Positions 42,632-51,927 of a stretch of 64,000 bases of DNA are shown here, one piece after another; positions within the stretch are counted from its first letter, which is position 1; every line of letters starts with the position of its first letter. The position numbers and the translations under genes were made by a program. The DNA is from JAKZRT01 sp965247915 (GTDB lineage Bacteria; Pseudomonadota; Alphaproteobacteria; Rhodobacterales; Rhodobacteraceae): NCBI GenBank assembly GCA_965247915.1, contig OZ252048.1, positions 992,001 through 1,056,000 on the forward strand. Direction: 5' to 3'. The notes below the pieces were generated by a model that saw nothing but the letters and a program-made list of their open reading frames with translations, was not told the origin of the DNA and did not search any database.

Positions 42632-44041
42632 TCAATCCGGAACCGGCGTCAGCGGCGCGGTCAGCGGACCGCCGATCCGGGCCTCGAGCCGCTCGGCCAC
42701 ATCCAGCGCCAGCCAGTTGTCGCCGCGCGCGCCGATCAACTGAACGCCAACCGGCACGCCGTCGCAAAGCCCGGTCGGCAGGGCCACCGACGGCAGTCCC
42801 ATGACGTTGACCGGGAAAAGCGTGCTGAGGTTGTCCAGCAGCTCGGGAATGGCTTCGGGCGCCTTGAAATCCAGATCGTTTTCAAACGGCGGGGTCATCG
42901 CGGTCGGCATGACCAGAAGGTCGATGTCGTCAAACATCGCGCTCCAGGCCCGCATCAGCCCGGTTCGGGCCATCAGCGCGGTCATATAGCCCTCAAGGTC
43001 GCAGGTTCCGAACCGCGCCCGATACCCCTCGAGCATCCGGATGAGTTCTGGCGAGGCCAGATCTTCGATGCCCTCGCGCATCATCAGGTCGGTCTCGGTG
43101 CAAATCAGCTTGCCCCAAATTTCAACCGCCTGATCGAGATCAGGCGGGTCAATGTCGATCACCTCGGCCCCGCTCGCCGCCAATCCAAGGAGCGCCGTTT
43201 CCATGGCGTTCGCAATGCCCGGGTGCGGGTCGCGGCCAAAGGGTCGCGCGCAGAGGCCAATGCGCAGAGCCGCCCCGTGCCCCCTGCCGCTGTCCGGTGC
43301 TGCCGACCAGAACGGGTCGCGCCCCGACCGCGCCGCCATGGCCCGCAACCCCAGCCGCGTGTCGGCGACGTTGCGCGCGATCGGGCCGTTCACGGACATG
43401 CGGATGGTGCCCGGCGGGCGTTCGGCGGCGGCCGAGGGGTTGAACCCCGGCACCCGCCCGAGCGACGGCCGGATCGACACCACGCCACAGCAAAACGCCG
43501 GATACCGCAGCGACCCGCCCAGATCGTTGCCGTGGGCAATCACGCCCATGCCGCAGGCAATGGCCGCCGCCGCCGCGCCCGAGGACCCGCCCGGGGTCAG
43601 CGACGCATCCCAGGGGTTCAGCGTGACCCCATGCAGCGGATTTGAGGTACACCAGCCCAGCGAAAATTCCGGCGTGTTGGTGCGCCCGATGATCACCGCG
43701 CCCGCCGCTTTGAGGTTGGCGACGACCGGCGCGTCCTCGGCGCAGATCGCATCGGCCAGACCGGGCAGGCCGTTGGAATTGGCATAACCCGCCTGATCGA
43801 CGTTGATCTTGGTGGTCACCGGCAGACCCCACAGCGGCGGCGCATCTTCGGGCGGCCCGGCCGCGTCCATCGCGGCGGCCTGATCCAGGGCCTCGTCCAC
43901 CACTTGCGTGATCGCGTTGACGGCGGGATTTTGGGTGGTAATACGGTCCAGATGGGCGCGCGTGACCTGCGTGACCGAGACGTTGCGGGCGCGCAGGTTC
44001 CTAGCGGTCTCCAAGGCCGTCCAGCCGATGATGTCGATCAT
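42632..44041 (-). CDS. Amidase signature-family hydrolase
   Basis: 469 aa from the ATG at 44041; the frame extends further but MIDIIGWTALETARNLRARNV is the typical start. The Ser-cisSer-Lys triad is visible: Lys in LWGLPVTTKINVD, and the glycine/serine-rich TPGGSSGAAAAAIACGM with the nucleophile in the following DLGGSLRYPAF. Members hydrolyse amides, ureido groups or carbamoyl compounds. Placement next to allE suggests a nitrogen-release step in ureide catabolism, but no substrate can be assigned. Confidence 0.85.
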   Translation of the reverse strand: MIDIIGWTALETARNLRARNVSVTQVTRAHLDRITTQNPAVNAITQVVDEALDQAAAMDAAGPPEDAPPLWGLPVTTKINVDQAGYANSNGLPGLADAICAEDAPVVANLKAAGAVIIGRTNTPEFSLGWCTSNPLHGVTLNPWDASLTPGGSSGAAAAAIACGMGVIAHGNDLGGSLRYPAFCCGVVSIRPSLGRVPGFNPSAAAERPPGTIRMSVNGPIARNVADTRLGLRAMAARSGRDPFWSAAPDSGRGHGAALRIGLCARPFGRDPHPGIANAMETALLGLAASGAEVIDIDPPDLDQAVEIWGKLICTETDLMMREGIEDLASPELIRMLEGYRARFGTCDLEGYMTALMARTGLMRAWSAMFDDIDLLVMPTAMTPPFENDLDFKAPEAIPELLDNLSTLFPVNVMGLPSVALPTGLCDGVPVGVQLIGARGDNWLALDVAERLEARIGGPLTAPLTPVPD

Positions 44042-44114
44042 GTCGCCCTCGGGTTGGAAGTGTTGTATCAGCGCTGGACGGGCTTTGCGACCAATCAGAT
44101 CAGGGGGCTGATCA

Positions 44115-44813
44115 TTGCCGGAATTGCTTTTTGACCTTGGCCCGCAACCGGCGCTGCCGGTGCTTGGCGAGGCGAGGATATTTCCGATCCGGCGCATTTT
44201 CTGCGTGGGCCGCAACTATGCCTCCCACGCCGCCGAGATGGGCAGCGAGGTTGACCGCAAAGCGCCGTGGTATTTCACCAAATCGGCCCATTCGATGATG
44301 CCGTCGGGGGCGGTGCTGCCGTATCCGCCGGGTACCGGGAATTTTCACCACGAGGTCGAATTGGTGGCGGCCATCGGCGCGCCTGCGTTCCGCGTACCGG
44401 CGGATCGGGCGGACGCGGCGGTCTTTGGCTATGGCACCGGGCTGGATATGACCCGGCGCGATCTGCAGCAGGCGGCCAAGGACAACCGGCGGCCCTGGTC
44501 GCTGGGAAAAGACCTGGAGGGCGGCGCGGTTCTGGGGGCGCTGACCCGGGCCAGCGATGTGGCGGCGATCGGGCCGCAGCGCGTTCATCTGGCGGTGAAC
44601 GGCACGCGGCGTCAGGACGGGTTGTTGTCCGATCAGGTCTGGTCGGTCGCGGAAATTATCGCCGATCTGTCGCGGTTCTATCACCTTGGCCCGGGTGATC
44701 TGATTATGACCGGCACGCCTGCGGGCGTGGGGCCGGTCGAACCGGGCGACCGGCTTTTGGGGCAAATTGACGGGCTTGAGGCGGTCGCTGTGACCATTGG
44801 CCCGGCAGAGTGA
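44115..44813 (+). CDS. Fumarylacetoacetate hydrolase (FAH) family protein
   Basis: 232 aa, TTG start at 44115. The FAH fold is shown by FCVGRNYASHAAEMG, the metal-binding FHHEVELVAAIG (Glu-x-Glu type) and GDLIMTGTPAGVGPVEPGD near the end. Such enzymes hydrolyse or isomerise acylpyruvates (fumarylpyruvate, maleylpyruvate, oxaloacetate tautomers). It is divergent from the amidase and overlaps nothing; an SDR gene follows closely. Substrate unknown. Confidence 0.87.
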   Translation: MPELLFDLGPQPALPVLGEARIFPIRRIFCVGRNYASHAAEMGSEVDRKAPWYFTKSAHSMMPSGAVLPYPPGTGNFHHEVELVAAIGAPAFRVPADRADAAVFGYGTGLDMTRRDLQQAAKDNRRPWSLGKDLEGGAVLGALTRASDVAAIGPQRVHLAVNGTRRQDGLLSDQVWSVAEIIADLSRFYHLGPGDLIMTGTPAGVGPVEPGDRLLGQIDGLEAVAVTIGPAE

Positions 44814-44835
44814 ATTTGGACTGGGTGAGAACAGG

Positions 44836-45600
44836 GTGAACATTGACGGGCATGTGGCGCTGGTGACCGGCGCGGCCTCGGGGCTGGGGGCGGCCACGGC
44901 GCGGCATCTGGCCGCGCGAGGCGCACGGGTGGCGGTGTTGGATTTCAATCGCGCCGGGGCGGCAGAGGTGGCGGATGAAATCGCCGGTCTTGGCGTGCAG
45001 ACCGATGTCACCGACGAGGCGTCGGTGGCGGCGGCGCTGGCGGCGGTGATCGCGCATTTTGGCGCCGGCCCCCGGGTTCTGGTCAACTGCGCGGGCATCG
45101 CCGATGCGGCGCGGATCGTCGGGCGCGAAGGGCGGCTTTCGACCGAGCTTTTCGAGCGGGTCATCGGCGTCAATCTGATCGGCAGCTACCGGGTTATGAG
45201 CCACGCCGCGCGCGCGATGCAGGCGCTGGAGCCGCTGGCGGGCGGCGAGCGCGGGGTGATTATCAACACCGCCTCGATCGCCTGGCAGGACGGGCAGGTG
45301 GGCCAGGCCGCCTATGCCGCGTCGAAAGGCGGGATCGCGGCGCTGTGCCTGCCCGCCGCGCGCGAACTGGCCTCGAGCGGCATCCGGGTCATGGCCATCG
45401 CGCCGGGGCTGTTCCAGACCCAGATGATGGCGGGCCTGCCCGACGAGGTGAGCGCCAAGATCACCGCCAATATCCCGTTCCCGGACCGGCTGGGGAGCCC
45501 GCAGGAATTCGCGCTGATGGTCGCCCAGATCATCGAGAACGCTTACCTGAACGGCACCACCATCAGGCTGGATGCAGGGGTTCGGCTGCCTGCGAGGTAA
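44836..45600 (+). CDS. Short-chain dehydrogenase/reductase (3-hydroxyacyl-CoA dehydrogenase type II-like)
   Basis: 254 aa from a GTG at 44836; an upstream open stretch overlaps the FAH gene end. Rossmann motif TGAASGLGAATA, NCAGIADAA (NNAG-type), catalytic Ser in INTASIAWQDG and Tyr-Lys in YAASKGG. The pattern TASIAWQDGQVGQAAYAASK is typical of HSD17B10/FadB2-like 3-hydroxyacyl-CoA dehydrogenases that oxidise with NAD. Complete. It may act with the FAH-like hydrolase, but the pathway is not clear. Confidence 0.87.
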   Translation: MNIDGHVALVTGAASGLGAATARHLAARGARVAVLDFNRAGAAEVADEIAGLGVQTDVTDEASVAAALAAVIAHFGAGPRVLVNCAGIADAARIVGREGRLSTELFERVIGVNLIGSYRVMSHAARAMQALEPLAGGERGVIINTASIAWQDGQVGQAAYAASKGGIAALCLPAARELASSGIRVMAIAPGLFQTQMMAGLPDEVSAKITANIPFPDRLGSPQEFALMVAQIIENAYLNGTTIRLDAGVRLPAR

Positions 45601-45757
45601 GTTATATATTTCTCAAAGGTTTGCGCCGCGTTTGGCGGCGCTGCGGGGCGAGGGCCAGCCCCTCGCGCTCCCCGGCGCGGCGCGCTCGAATTGGCAACGG
45701 GTCCGCGCCACGCGCCCCAGCTTGACACTTCGCGCGGCCACGGCCAAGCCTGCGGGC

Positions 45758-47206
45758 ATGTTTGACCTGCGACCTGTCGCCTATGTCATCGGTGCCCTGG
45801 CGGCGGTTCTGGGGCTGACTATGCTGATCCCCATGGCGGTCGATCTGAGCGACGGGACCGGGCATTGGCTGATCTTCCTCAAATCGGGCACGATCACGGT
45901 TCTGATCGGCGGGCTGACCGCACTTGCGGCCTCGAACGGGGTCGGGCCGCGGCTAAGCATTCAGCAGACATTTCTGCTGACCACCGGGGTCTGGCTGGCG
46001 CTGCCGGTCTTCGGGGCGCTGCCGTTTTATTTTGGCGCCACCGAGGCGCGGTTCGTCGATGCGTTTTTCGAGGCGATGTCGGGGCTGACCACCACCGGGT
46101 CGACGGTGTTCTCGGAGCTGGAGGAGCTGCCGCGCGGCCTTTTGTTGTGGCGCGGGCTGCTGCAATGGTTCGGCGGTATCGGCATCATCGTCGTGGCGAT
46201 GGTGTTTCTGCCCGAGCTTCGGATCGGCGGCATGCAGATTTTCCGGTCTGAGGGCTTTGACACGCTGGGCAAGATCCTGCCCCGCGCCACCGAGATTGCC
46301 AAGCAGATATCGGTGATCTACGTGGGCCTGACCGGGGCCTGCGCGTTTGCTTATCTGATGGGCGGCATGGGCACGTTCGACGCAGCGGTGCATGCGATGA
46401 CCACGATGGCGACGGGCGGGTTTGCAAACTACGATAATTCTTTTGCAAACTTCGGACCGGGGGTCGCCTATACCGCCGTGATTTTCATGGTGCTGGCCGC
46501 CTTGCCCTTCGTGCGTTACATCCAGCTTCTGGGCGGCACCGCGCGCCCGCTGGCCCGCGACCCGCAGGTGCGGGCGTTTCTGGTGTTGGCGGTGGTTCTG
46601 GTGGCGGTGGTTCTGGTCTGGCTTTCGCAAGCGACCAGCGCCGGTTTCGAGACCAACCTGCGCCAGTCGATGTTCAACACCGTGTCGCTGTTGACCGGCA
46701 CCGGGTTTGCCAGCGCCGATTACATGGCCTGGGGGCCGCTGCCGGTGGCGCTGTATTTTTTCGTGGGCCTGATCGGCGGCTGCGCCGGGTCGACAACTTG
46801 CTCGATCAAGGTGTTCCGTTTTCAGTTGCTGATGTCGTCGATCCGGGCGCAGATCCGCAAGATCCACGCCCCGCACGGGCTGTTCTCGCCGCGCTATGCG
46901 GGCCGCAAGGTCAGCGACGATGTGTTGTCGTCGGTGATGTCGTTCTTTGTCTTTTTCATCGTGACCCTGGGCGTGGTTGCGGTGCTTTTAAGCCTGACCG
47001 GGCTCGATTTCGTGACCTCGCTGTCGGGGGCCTCGGCGGCGCTGGCCAATATCGGCCCCGGCCTGGGGCCGGTGATCGGACCGGCGGGCAATTACGCGAG
47101 CCTTGGCGATGTGGCCAAGTGGATACTGACCGCCGCGATGCTGATCGGGCGGCTGGAACTGCTGGCGGTCTACGTGATCCTGACGCGGGCGTTCTGGAGG
47201 GGATGA
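45758..47206 (+). CDS. trkH: TrkH-family potassium uptake protein
   Basis: 482 aa from the ATG at 45758, with TTGACA about 35 bp upstream. Four M1-P-M2-like repeats with selectivity-filter segments are visible: TTTGSTVF, TMATGGFANYD, TGTGFASADY and ANIGPGLGPV. It is the membrane subunit of the Trk/Ktr potassium system; the cytoplasmic NAD-binding TrkA gene is not in this window. Its stop overlaps the next ATG (ATGA). Complete. Confidence 0.93.
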   Translation: MFDLRPVAYVIGALAAVLGLTMLIPMAVDLSDGTGHWLIFLKSGTITVLIGGLTALAASNGVGPRLSIQQTFLLTTGVWLALPVFGALPFYFGATEARFVDAFFEAMSGLTTTGSTVFSELEELPRGLLLWRGLLQWFGGIGIIVVAMVFLPELRIGGMQIFRSEGFDTLGKILPRATEIAKQISVIYVGLTGACAFAYLMGGMGTFDAAVHAMTTMATGGFANYDNSFANFGPGVAYTAVIFMVLAALPFVRYIQLLGGTARPLARDPQVRAFLVLAVVLVAVVLVWLSQATSAGFETNLRQSMFNTVSLLTGTGFASADYMAWGPLPVALYFFVGLIGGCAGSTTCSIKVFRFQLLMSSIRAQIRKIHAPHGLFSPRYAGRKVSDDVLSSVMSFFVFFIVTLGVVAVLLSLTGLDFVTSLSGASAALANIGPGLGPVIGPAGNYASLGDVAKWILTAAMLIGRLELLAVYVILTRAFWRG

Positions 47207-48792
47207 TGGAAGAGCGACCGTTGGGGGTTGGCATAACCAGGATGCTGGCGGCGCGCGGAGTGGCCCATGTCTTTGGCGTGCCCGGCGTCCATAATCAGGA
47301 GCTTTACCGGGGGCTGGAAGGATCGGGCATCACCCATGTGCTGGCGCGCCACGAAGCGGGTGCCGGGTTCATGGCCGACGGCTATGCGCGGGCCACCGGG
47401 GGGCCGGGCGTGGCGTTTGTGATCACCGGGCCGGGGCTGACCAATATCCTGACGCCGCTTGGCCAGGCGTATTCTGACAGCGTGCCGGTGCTGGCGATCT
47501 CGTCGTGCCTGGCCGAGACCGGCGCGCGCATGGGCCAATTGCACCAGATGCGCGACCAGCGCGGCGCGGCGGGCACCGTGTGCGCGTGGAGCCATGAGGC
47601 GCGCAGTGCGGATGAGGCCTACTCCCTGATCGACCGGGCGCTGGCCGAGTTCCGCACCATGCGCCCGCGTCCGCGGCATATTCAGGTGCCGATCCCGCTT
47701 CTGGAGACCGCAGCCCCGCCACCGCCGCCGCCAGTGCGCACCGCGCTTGCCGGGCTGGACTGCCCGGCCATGCACGGCCCGGTGGCGCGGACGCTGGCCG
47801 CCGCGCGCCGCCCGATCTTTGTCTTTGGCGGCGGGGCGAGCCGGGTCGACACCGGCTTCATTGCCGCGCTTCTGGAGTGCAGCGGCGGGGCCGGGTTTAC
47901 CACCTATGCCGGGCGCGGGTTGCTGCCACCGGGTCACCCGATGAGCTTCGGGTCCTATCTTGGGCGCCCGGGCAGCGAAGCGGTGATCGCCAGCGCCGAT
48001 CTGATTGTGGTCGTCGGGTCAGAACTCAGTGAATGCGATCTCTGGCGCGACAATCTGGGCGGCACGGCGCGCATGGTGCGGATCGACATCGATGCGTCGA
48101 TGCTGACCGGCATGGGGGCCGGTGATCTGCCGGTTCTGGCCGAGGCGGGGGTGTTTTTGCAAGGAGTGCTGGACCATCTGCCCGAAAAAGCGGAACCGGG
48201 CTGGGTGCCCGAGGAAGTGGCGGCGGCGCGCGCCCACTGGCAGGCTGAAGCCGACGGGTTGCGACCCGGAATTGTGCCGGTCTGTGCCGCACTGGCCGCC
48301 ACCATGCCGCGCGATCTGATGGTTTTCTCCGACATGACCCAGTTTGCCTATGTGGCCAAAGAGGTCTGGGACATGGCCCAGCCCGGGTCGTGGCACAATC
48401 CGTTTGGCTTTGGCACGCTTGGCTATGCGCTGCCGGCGGCCATCGGCGGAGCGCTCGGCCGGCCCGAGCGACCGGTCCTGGCCATCGCCGGCGACTATGG
48501 GTTTCAGTACACGATGCAGGAGCTTGGCACGGCGGTCGAACTGGGTCTGAGCCTGCCGATCCTGCTGTGGGACAACGGGGCGTTGGCCGAGATTGCCGCG
48601 AGCATGGCGTCGGCCCAGATCGCGCCGAATGCGGTGATCGCGCGCAACCCGGATTTTCTGGCGCTGGCAAGGGCTTACGGTGCTGGGGCGGCAGCGCCCG
48701 AGAGCCTTGAAGGTTTGGTTGATGCGATAAATGCGGCCTTCACGGCGGGGCAACCGACGCTGATCCGGGTGACGCCAGACCTGAGCGCCTGA
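47203..48792 (+). CDS. ThDP-dependent decarboxylase (5-guanidino-2-oxopentanoate decarboxylase-like)
   Basis: 529 aa. Three-domain ThDP enzyme: the catalytic Glu in ARHEAGAGFMADGYARATG, a central NAD/FAD-like domain (RPIFVFGGGASR), and a C-terminal ThDP domain with GDYGFQYTMQELGTAVELGL and LLWDNGALAEI. The motif GDYGFQ plus LLWDNG is seen in AruI-type enzymes of the arginine transaminase pathway rather than in true acetolactate synthases. No aruH transaminase is nearby, so the assignment is moderate. Coupled to trkH by an ATGA overlap. Confidence 0.75.
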   Translation: MMEERPLGVGITRMLAARGVAHVFGVPGVHNQELYRGLEGSGITHVLARHEAGAGFMADGYARATGGPGVAFVITGPGLTNILTPLGQAYSDSVPVLAISSCLAETGARMGQLHQMRDQRGAAGTVCAWSHEARSADEAYSLIDRALAEFRTMRPRPRHIQVPIPLLETAAPPPPPPVRTALAGLDCPAMHGPVARTLAAARRPIFVFGGGASRVDTGFIAALLECSGGAGFTTYAGRGLLPPGHPMSFGSYLGRPGSEAVIASADLIVVVGSELSECDLWRDNLGGTARMVRIDIDASMLTGMGAGDLPVLAEAGVFLQGVLDHLPEKAEPGWVPEEVAAARAHWQAEADGLRPGIVPVCAALAATMPRDLMVFSDMTQFAYVAKEVWDMAQPGSWHNPFGFGTLGYALPAAIGGALGRPERPVLAIAGDYGFQYTMQELGTAVELGLSLPILLWDNGALAEIAASMASAQIAPNAVIARNPDFLALARAYGAGAAAPESLEGLVDAINAAFTAGQPTLIRVTPDLSA

Positions 48793-48821
48793 GGATTTGC
48801 GCCGCGCGTGCCGCACGTCGC

Positions 48822-48870
48822 CACAGGGCGGGGGGCCAGCCCCCCGCACCCCCCGAAGTATTTGTGAAAC
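48822..48870. repeat. Dispersed GC-rich 3'-end repeat
   Basis: GGGGGGCCAGCCCCCC forms a 6-bp-stem hairpin, followed by GCACCCCCCGAAGTATTTGTG. It lies between the convergent ThDP enzyme and xseA genes and so fits a bidirectional terminator. The tail differs from the IS110 target (GAAATACTCCGGGG on the other strand) by C for G at the first position and T for C after the core. Confidence 0.6.
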
Positions 48871-48915
48871 AATGAAAATAGTTTGACTATGGCGCGGGCG
48901 CGAAGGCGGAAAGTT

Positions 48916-50331
48916 TCAGAAAAGTGAGCCCTGGTCTGGGGCTTTTTTCGGCGGGGTCTTTGATGCGGCGGCACGGCTGCCGCCAAGCCTCACCCGGCCG
49001 TCGGCGAACTGAATTTCGATCTCGCGCGCGGCTCGGGCGGCAGCGCTTTTGGTGACTACGGCGCCATCGCCGCGCACCACGGCGTAGCCGCGTTTGAGGG
49101 TTTCGGTGTACCCGAGCGACCCGCGCAGGCGTTCGAGGCCCTCGAGGCGGGCGCGGCGGTCGGACAACGCGGTTCGGGTGGTCCGCGTCAGTTGCCGCGT
49201 CAGGTCACGCAGCCGCGGGCGTTCGCGGGCGATGCGGGCGGCCAGCAGCGCGGGCCGCACCCGGCCCGCATCTGCCAGGCGCAGGCGTTTGGCGTGGGTC
49301 GCGGCCCGCAGCGCGCGCGGCAGGCCCGCATCGGCCACGTCGAAGCGCTGCCGCGCCGATGCGATCAGGCGCTCGGGCCGGGGCAGGGCGCGGCCAAGGT
49401 CGGCCAGCCGTTGGGCCAGCCGGGCGACGCGGCCAAGCGCGGCACCCGCCAGCCGGGCACCGGCGTCGCTGGTCCGGACCAAGAGCTCGCGCCGCACCGG
49501 CACCGCCAGTTCGGCGGCCGCCGTGGGCGTCGGCGCGCGCCGGTCGGCGGCGTGGTCGATCAGTGTCGTGTCGGTCTCGTGCCCGACCGCCGAGATCAGC
49601 GGGATGGTGCTGGCGGCAGCGGCGCGCACCACCGCTTCGTCGTTGAAGCCCCAGAGATCCTCGATCGACCCGCCGCCGCGGGCCACGATCAGAAGGTCGG
49701 GGCGGGGCAACGGGCCGCGGGTTGCGGCCAGCGCGTTGAAGCCGCGAATGGCGGCGGTGACCTGCGCGGCGCTGGCGTCGCCCTGAACCGCCACCGGCCA
49801 GACCAGCACGTGACGCGGAAACCGGTCATCGAGCCGGTGCAGGATGTCCCGGATCACCGCGCCCGAGGGCGAAGTGATGACCCCGATCACGCCCGGAAGA
49901 TAGGGGATCGGTTGCTTGCGGGCCGCGTCGAACAGCCCTTCGGCGGCCAGCGCCTTGCGGCGCCTTTCCAGCATCGCCATCAGCGCGCCGACCCCGGCGG
50001 GGCGGATATCGTCGACGGTCAGCTGGTATTTCGACTGGCTGGCGAAGGTGGTCAGGCGGCCGGAGGCCACCACCTCCATGCCTTCCTCGGGCCGCACGGT
50101 CAGCCGCGCCACCTGGCCTTTCCACGACACCGCCGCGATCACCGAACGGTCGTCCTTGAGGTCGAAATAGAGATGCCCCGAGCGCGCCGGGAACACCCGG
50201 CCGACCTCGCCCCTGACTCGGACCCGGTCAAATTCGCCCTCGATCACCCGTTTGACCGCGCCGGAAATTTCCGAGACGGTAAACTCAGGGGCGTTTTCAC
50301 CGGGCTGGGGGTCGTCGATCAAGTCGGACAT
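48916..50331 (-). CDS. xseA: Exodeoxyribonuclease VII large subunit
   Basis: 471 aa from the ATG at 50331. An N-terminal OB fold (FTVSEISGAVKRVIEGEFDRVRVRGEV) is followed by the catalytic domain with VGVITSPSGAVIRDILHRL, LPRPDLLIVARGGGSIEDLWGFNDE and SAVGHETDTTLIDHAADRRAPTPTAAAE. A long, arginine-rich helical region and the final LKRGYAVVRGDG complete the family pattern. It degrades single-stranded DNA with XseB, which is not encoded here. Divergent from purD, 70 bp apart. Confidence 0.96.
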   Translation of the reverse strand: MSDLIDDPQPGENAPEFTVSEISGAVKRVIEGEFDRVRVRGEVGRVFPARSGHLYFDLKDDRSVIAAVSWKGQVARLTVRPEEGMEVVASGRLTTFASQSKYQLTVDDIRPAGVGALMAMLERRRKALAAEGLFDAARKQPIPYLPGVIGVITSPSGAVIRDILHRLDDRFPRHVLVWPVAVQGDASAAQVTAAIRGFNALAATRGPLPRPDLLIVARGGGSIEDLWGFNDEAVVRAAAASTIPLISAVGHETDTTLIDHAADRRAPTPTAAAELAVPVRRELLVRTSDAGARLAGAALGRVARLAQRLADLGRALPRPERLIASARQRFDVADAGLPRALRAATHAKRLRLADAGRVRPALLAARIARERPRLRDLTRQLTRTTRTALSDRRARLEGLERLRGSLGYTETLKRGYAVVRGDGAVVTKSAAARAAREIEIQFADGRVRLGGSRAAASKTPPKKAPDQGSLF

Positions 50332-50401
50332 TGGGGCCTGTTGCGCTGGTCTTTGCGGGACTCTAGAACGCGGACGCGGGAAGGCAAAGGGGGCGTGGCC
50401 C

Positions 50402-51664
50402 ATGAACATCCTGATTTTGGGCGGCGGCGGGCGCGAGCACGCCCTGGCCTGGGCGATCAAGCAAAACCCGCGCTGCGACCGGCTGATCGTGGCCCCGGGC
50501 AACGCCGGCATGGCGGCGATCGCCGAATGCGCCGATCTGGACATCATGGATGGCGGCGCGGTGGTCAATCTTGCCGAGGCCAACGCGGTCGGTTTCGTGG
50601 TGGTCGGCCCCGAGGCGCCGCTGGTCGCCGGTGTGGCCGACCGGCTGCGCGAGGCTGGCGTTCTGAGCTTTGGGCCATCGGCGGCGGCGGCACGGCTCGA
50701 GGCCTCGAAGGCGTTCGCCAAAACGGTCTGCGATGCCTGCGGCGCGCCCACGGCGGCCTATGCGCGGTTCACCGACGCCGCTGCGGCGCGGACCCATGTC
50801 CGGGCCCAAGGCGCGCCGATTGTGATCAAGGCCGATGATCTGGCGGCGGGCAAGGGCGTGGTCGTGGCCATGGACGAGGCCACCGCGCTTGCCGCTGTCG
50901 ACGACATGTTCGGAGGCGCTTTTGGCGCGGCCGGTAGGCACGTGGTGATCGAAGAATTCATGGCGGGCGAAGAGGCGTCGTTGTTTGTGCTCAGCGACGG
51001 GCGGGATGTGCTGGCCATCGGCACCGCGCAGGACCACAAGCGTGTGGGCGAGGGCGACACCGGGCCTATGACCGGCGGCATGGGGGCCTATTCGCCGGCG
51101 CGCGCGCTGTCGGCGGCGGTCGAGGCGCGCGCGATGGCGGAAATCGTCAAGCCGACGATTGCCGAGATGGCGCGGCGCGGCACCCCGTTTCAGGGGGTGC
51201 TTTATGCCGGGCTGATGATCGCCGACGGCGCACCGCGGCTGGTGGAATATAACGTGCGGTTCGGCGACCCCGAGGCGCAGGTGCTGATGATGCGGCTGGG
51301 CGCGCAGGCGCTCGACCTGATGCTGGCAACCGCCGAGGGGCGGCTGGGCGAGGCGCGCGTCAACTGGGCTGACGATCACGCGATGACGGTGGTTCTGGCG
51401 GCGCGCGGCTATCCGGGGGCTTACGCCAAGGGCGGGGTGATCGGCGGCCTGGACGGGCTGCCCGAGACCAGCGTGCAAGCGATGTTTCACGCCGGCACGC
51501 GGTCTGAAGACGGCCATTTGGTAGCGAGCGGTGGACGGGTGCTGAACGCGACGGCGCGCGGCGCCAGCCTGGCCGAAGCCCGGCTGCGCGCCTATGCGCT
51601 GGCCGATGCCGTGGACTGGCCGGAGGGGTTTTACCGCCGAGATATCGGCTGGCGGGCGCTTTAA
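50402..51664 (+). CDS. purD: Phosphoribosylamine--glycine ligase
   Basis: 420 aa. ATP-grasp enzyme of purine synthesis: MNILILGGGGREHALAWAI at the start, GPSAAAARLEASKAFAK, IKADDLAAGKGVVVA, RFGDPEAQ and the C-terminal domain. It makes glycinamide ribonucleotide from phosphoribosylamine and glycine. It is monocistronic and ends at a hairpin repeat. Complete and typical in length. Confidence 0.97.
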   Translation: MNILILGGGGREHALAWAIKQNPRCDRLIVAPGNAGMAAIAECADLDIMDGGAVVNLAEANAVGFVVVGPEAPLVAGVADRLREAGVLSFGPSAAAARLEASKAFAKTVCDACGAPTAAYARFTDAAAARTHVRAQGAPIVIKADDLAAGKGVVVAMDEATALAAVDDMFGGAFGAAGRHVVIEEFMAGEEASLFVLSDGRDVLAIGTAQDHKRVGEGDTGPMTGGMGAYSPARALSAAVEARAMAEIVKPTIAEMARRGTPFQGVLYAGLMIADGAPRLVEYNVRFGDPEAQVLMMRLGAQALDLMLATAEGRLGEARVNWADDHAMTVVLAARGYPGAYAKGGVIGGLDGLPETSVQAMFHAGTRSEDGHLVASGGRVLNATARGASLAEARLRAYALADAVDWPEGFYRRDIGWRAL

Positions 51665-51671
51665 TTGGTCG

Positions 51672-51725
51672 CGCCGGGGGGCTTTCTGCCCCCCGGCCCC
51701 CCCGACCCCCCCCGGAGTATTTCTG
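51672..51725 (+). terminator. purD terminator-like repeat with an unoccupied IS110 target
   Basis: GGGGGGC-TTTCT-GCCCCCC (51676-51694) is a perfect 7-bp hairpin 12 bp after the purD stop, followed by a C-run and CCCCGGAGTATTTC (51710-51723). That 14-mer is exactly the reverse complement of the IS110 target GAAATACTCCGGGG. It lies 36 bp left of the occupied target of IS110 copy 2 and in the opposite orientation. Confidence 0.7.
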
Positions 51726-51766
51726 GAAAAATGATGAATAAGAATTATTAAATTTCGGGAAATACT

Positions 51767-51927
51767 TATCTGTCCGCGGTCTGCTATTTTGTTGGCGGGC
51801 GGGAGGCCGGCAAATACTTGACCCGCTTTGAGGTCGTCTGGGAGCCGGGTCCCCAGCCCCTTGGGTAACCACCCAAACCGAACTGTTGACTGGCCCGGCG
51901 CTGTTGTCGCCAAGGCCGCAGATAAGG
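51767..51927 (+). ncRNA. Candidate bridge RNA of IS110 copy 2
   Basis: Identical to the leader of copy 1, including AAATACTT (51812-51819), CTGTTG in the terminal hairpin loop (51901-51906) and CAGATAAG (51919-51926), the complement of the element's first bases plus core. Preservation of every base while the coding region has drifted slightly is consistent with function, though the copies may simply be recent. Confidence 0.6.

Noticed and set aside
47203..48792. Acetolactate synthase (ilvB) call
   Set aside because: GDYGFQ and LLWDNG motifs, no ilvN partner and the trkH neighbourhood argue for an AruI-like or other ThDP enzyme.
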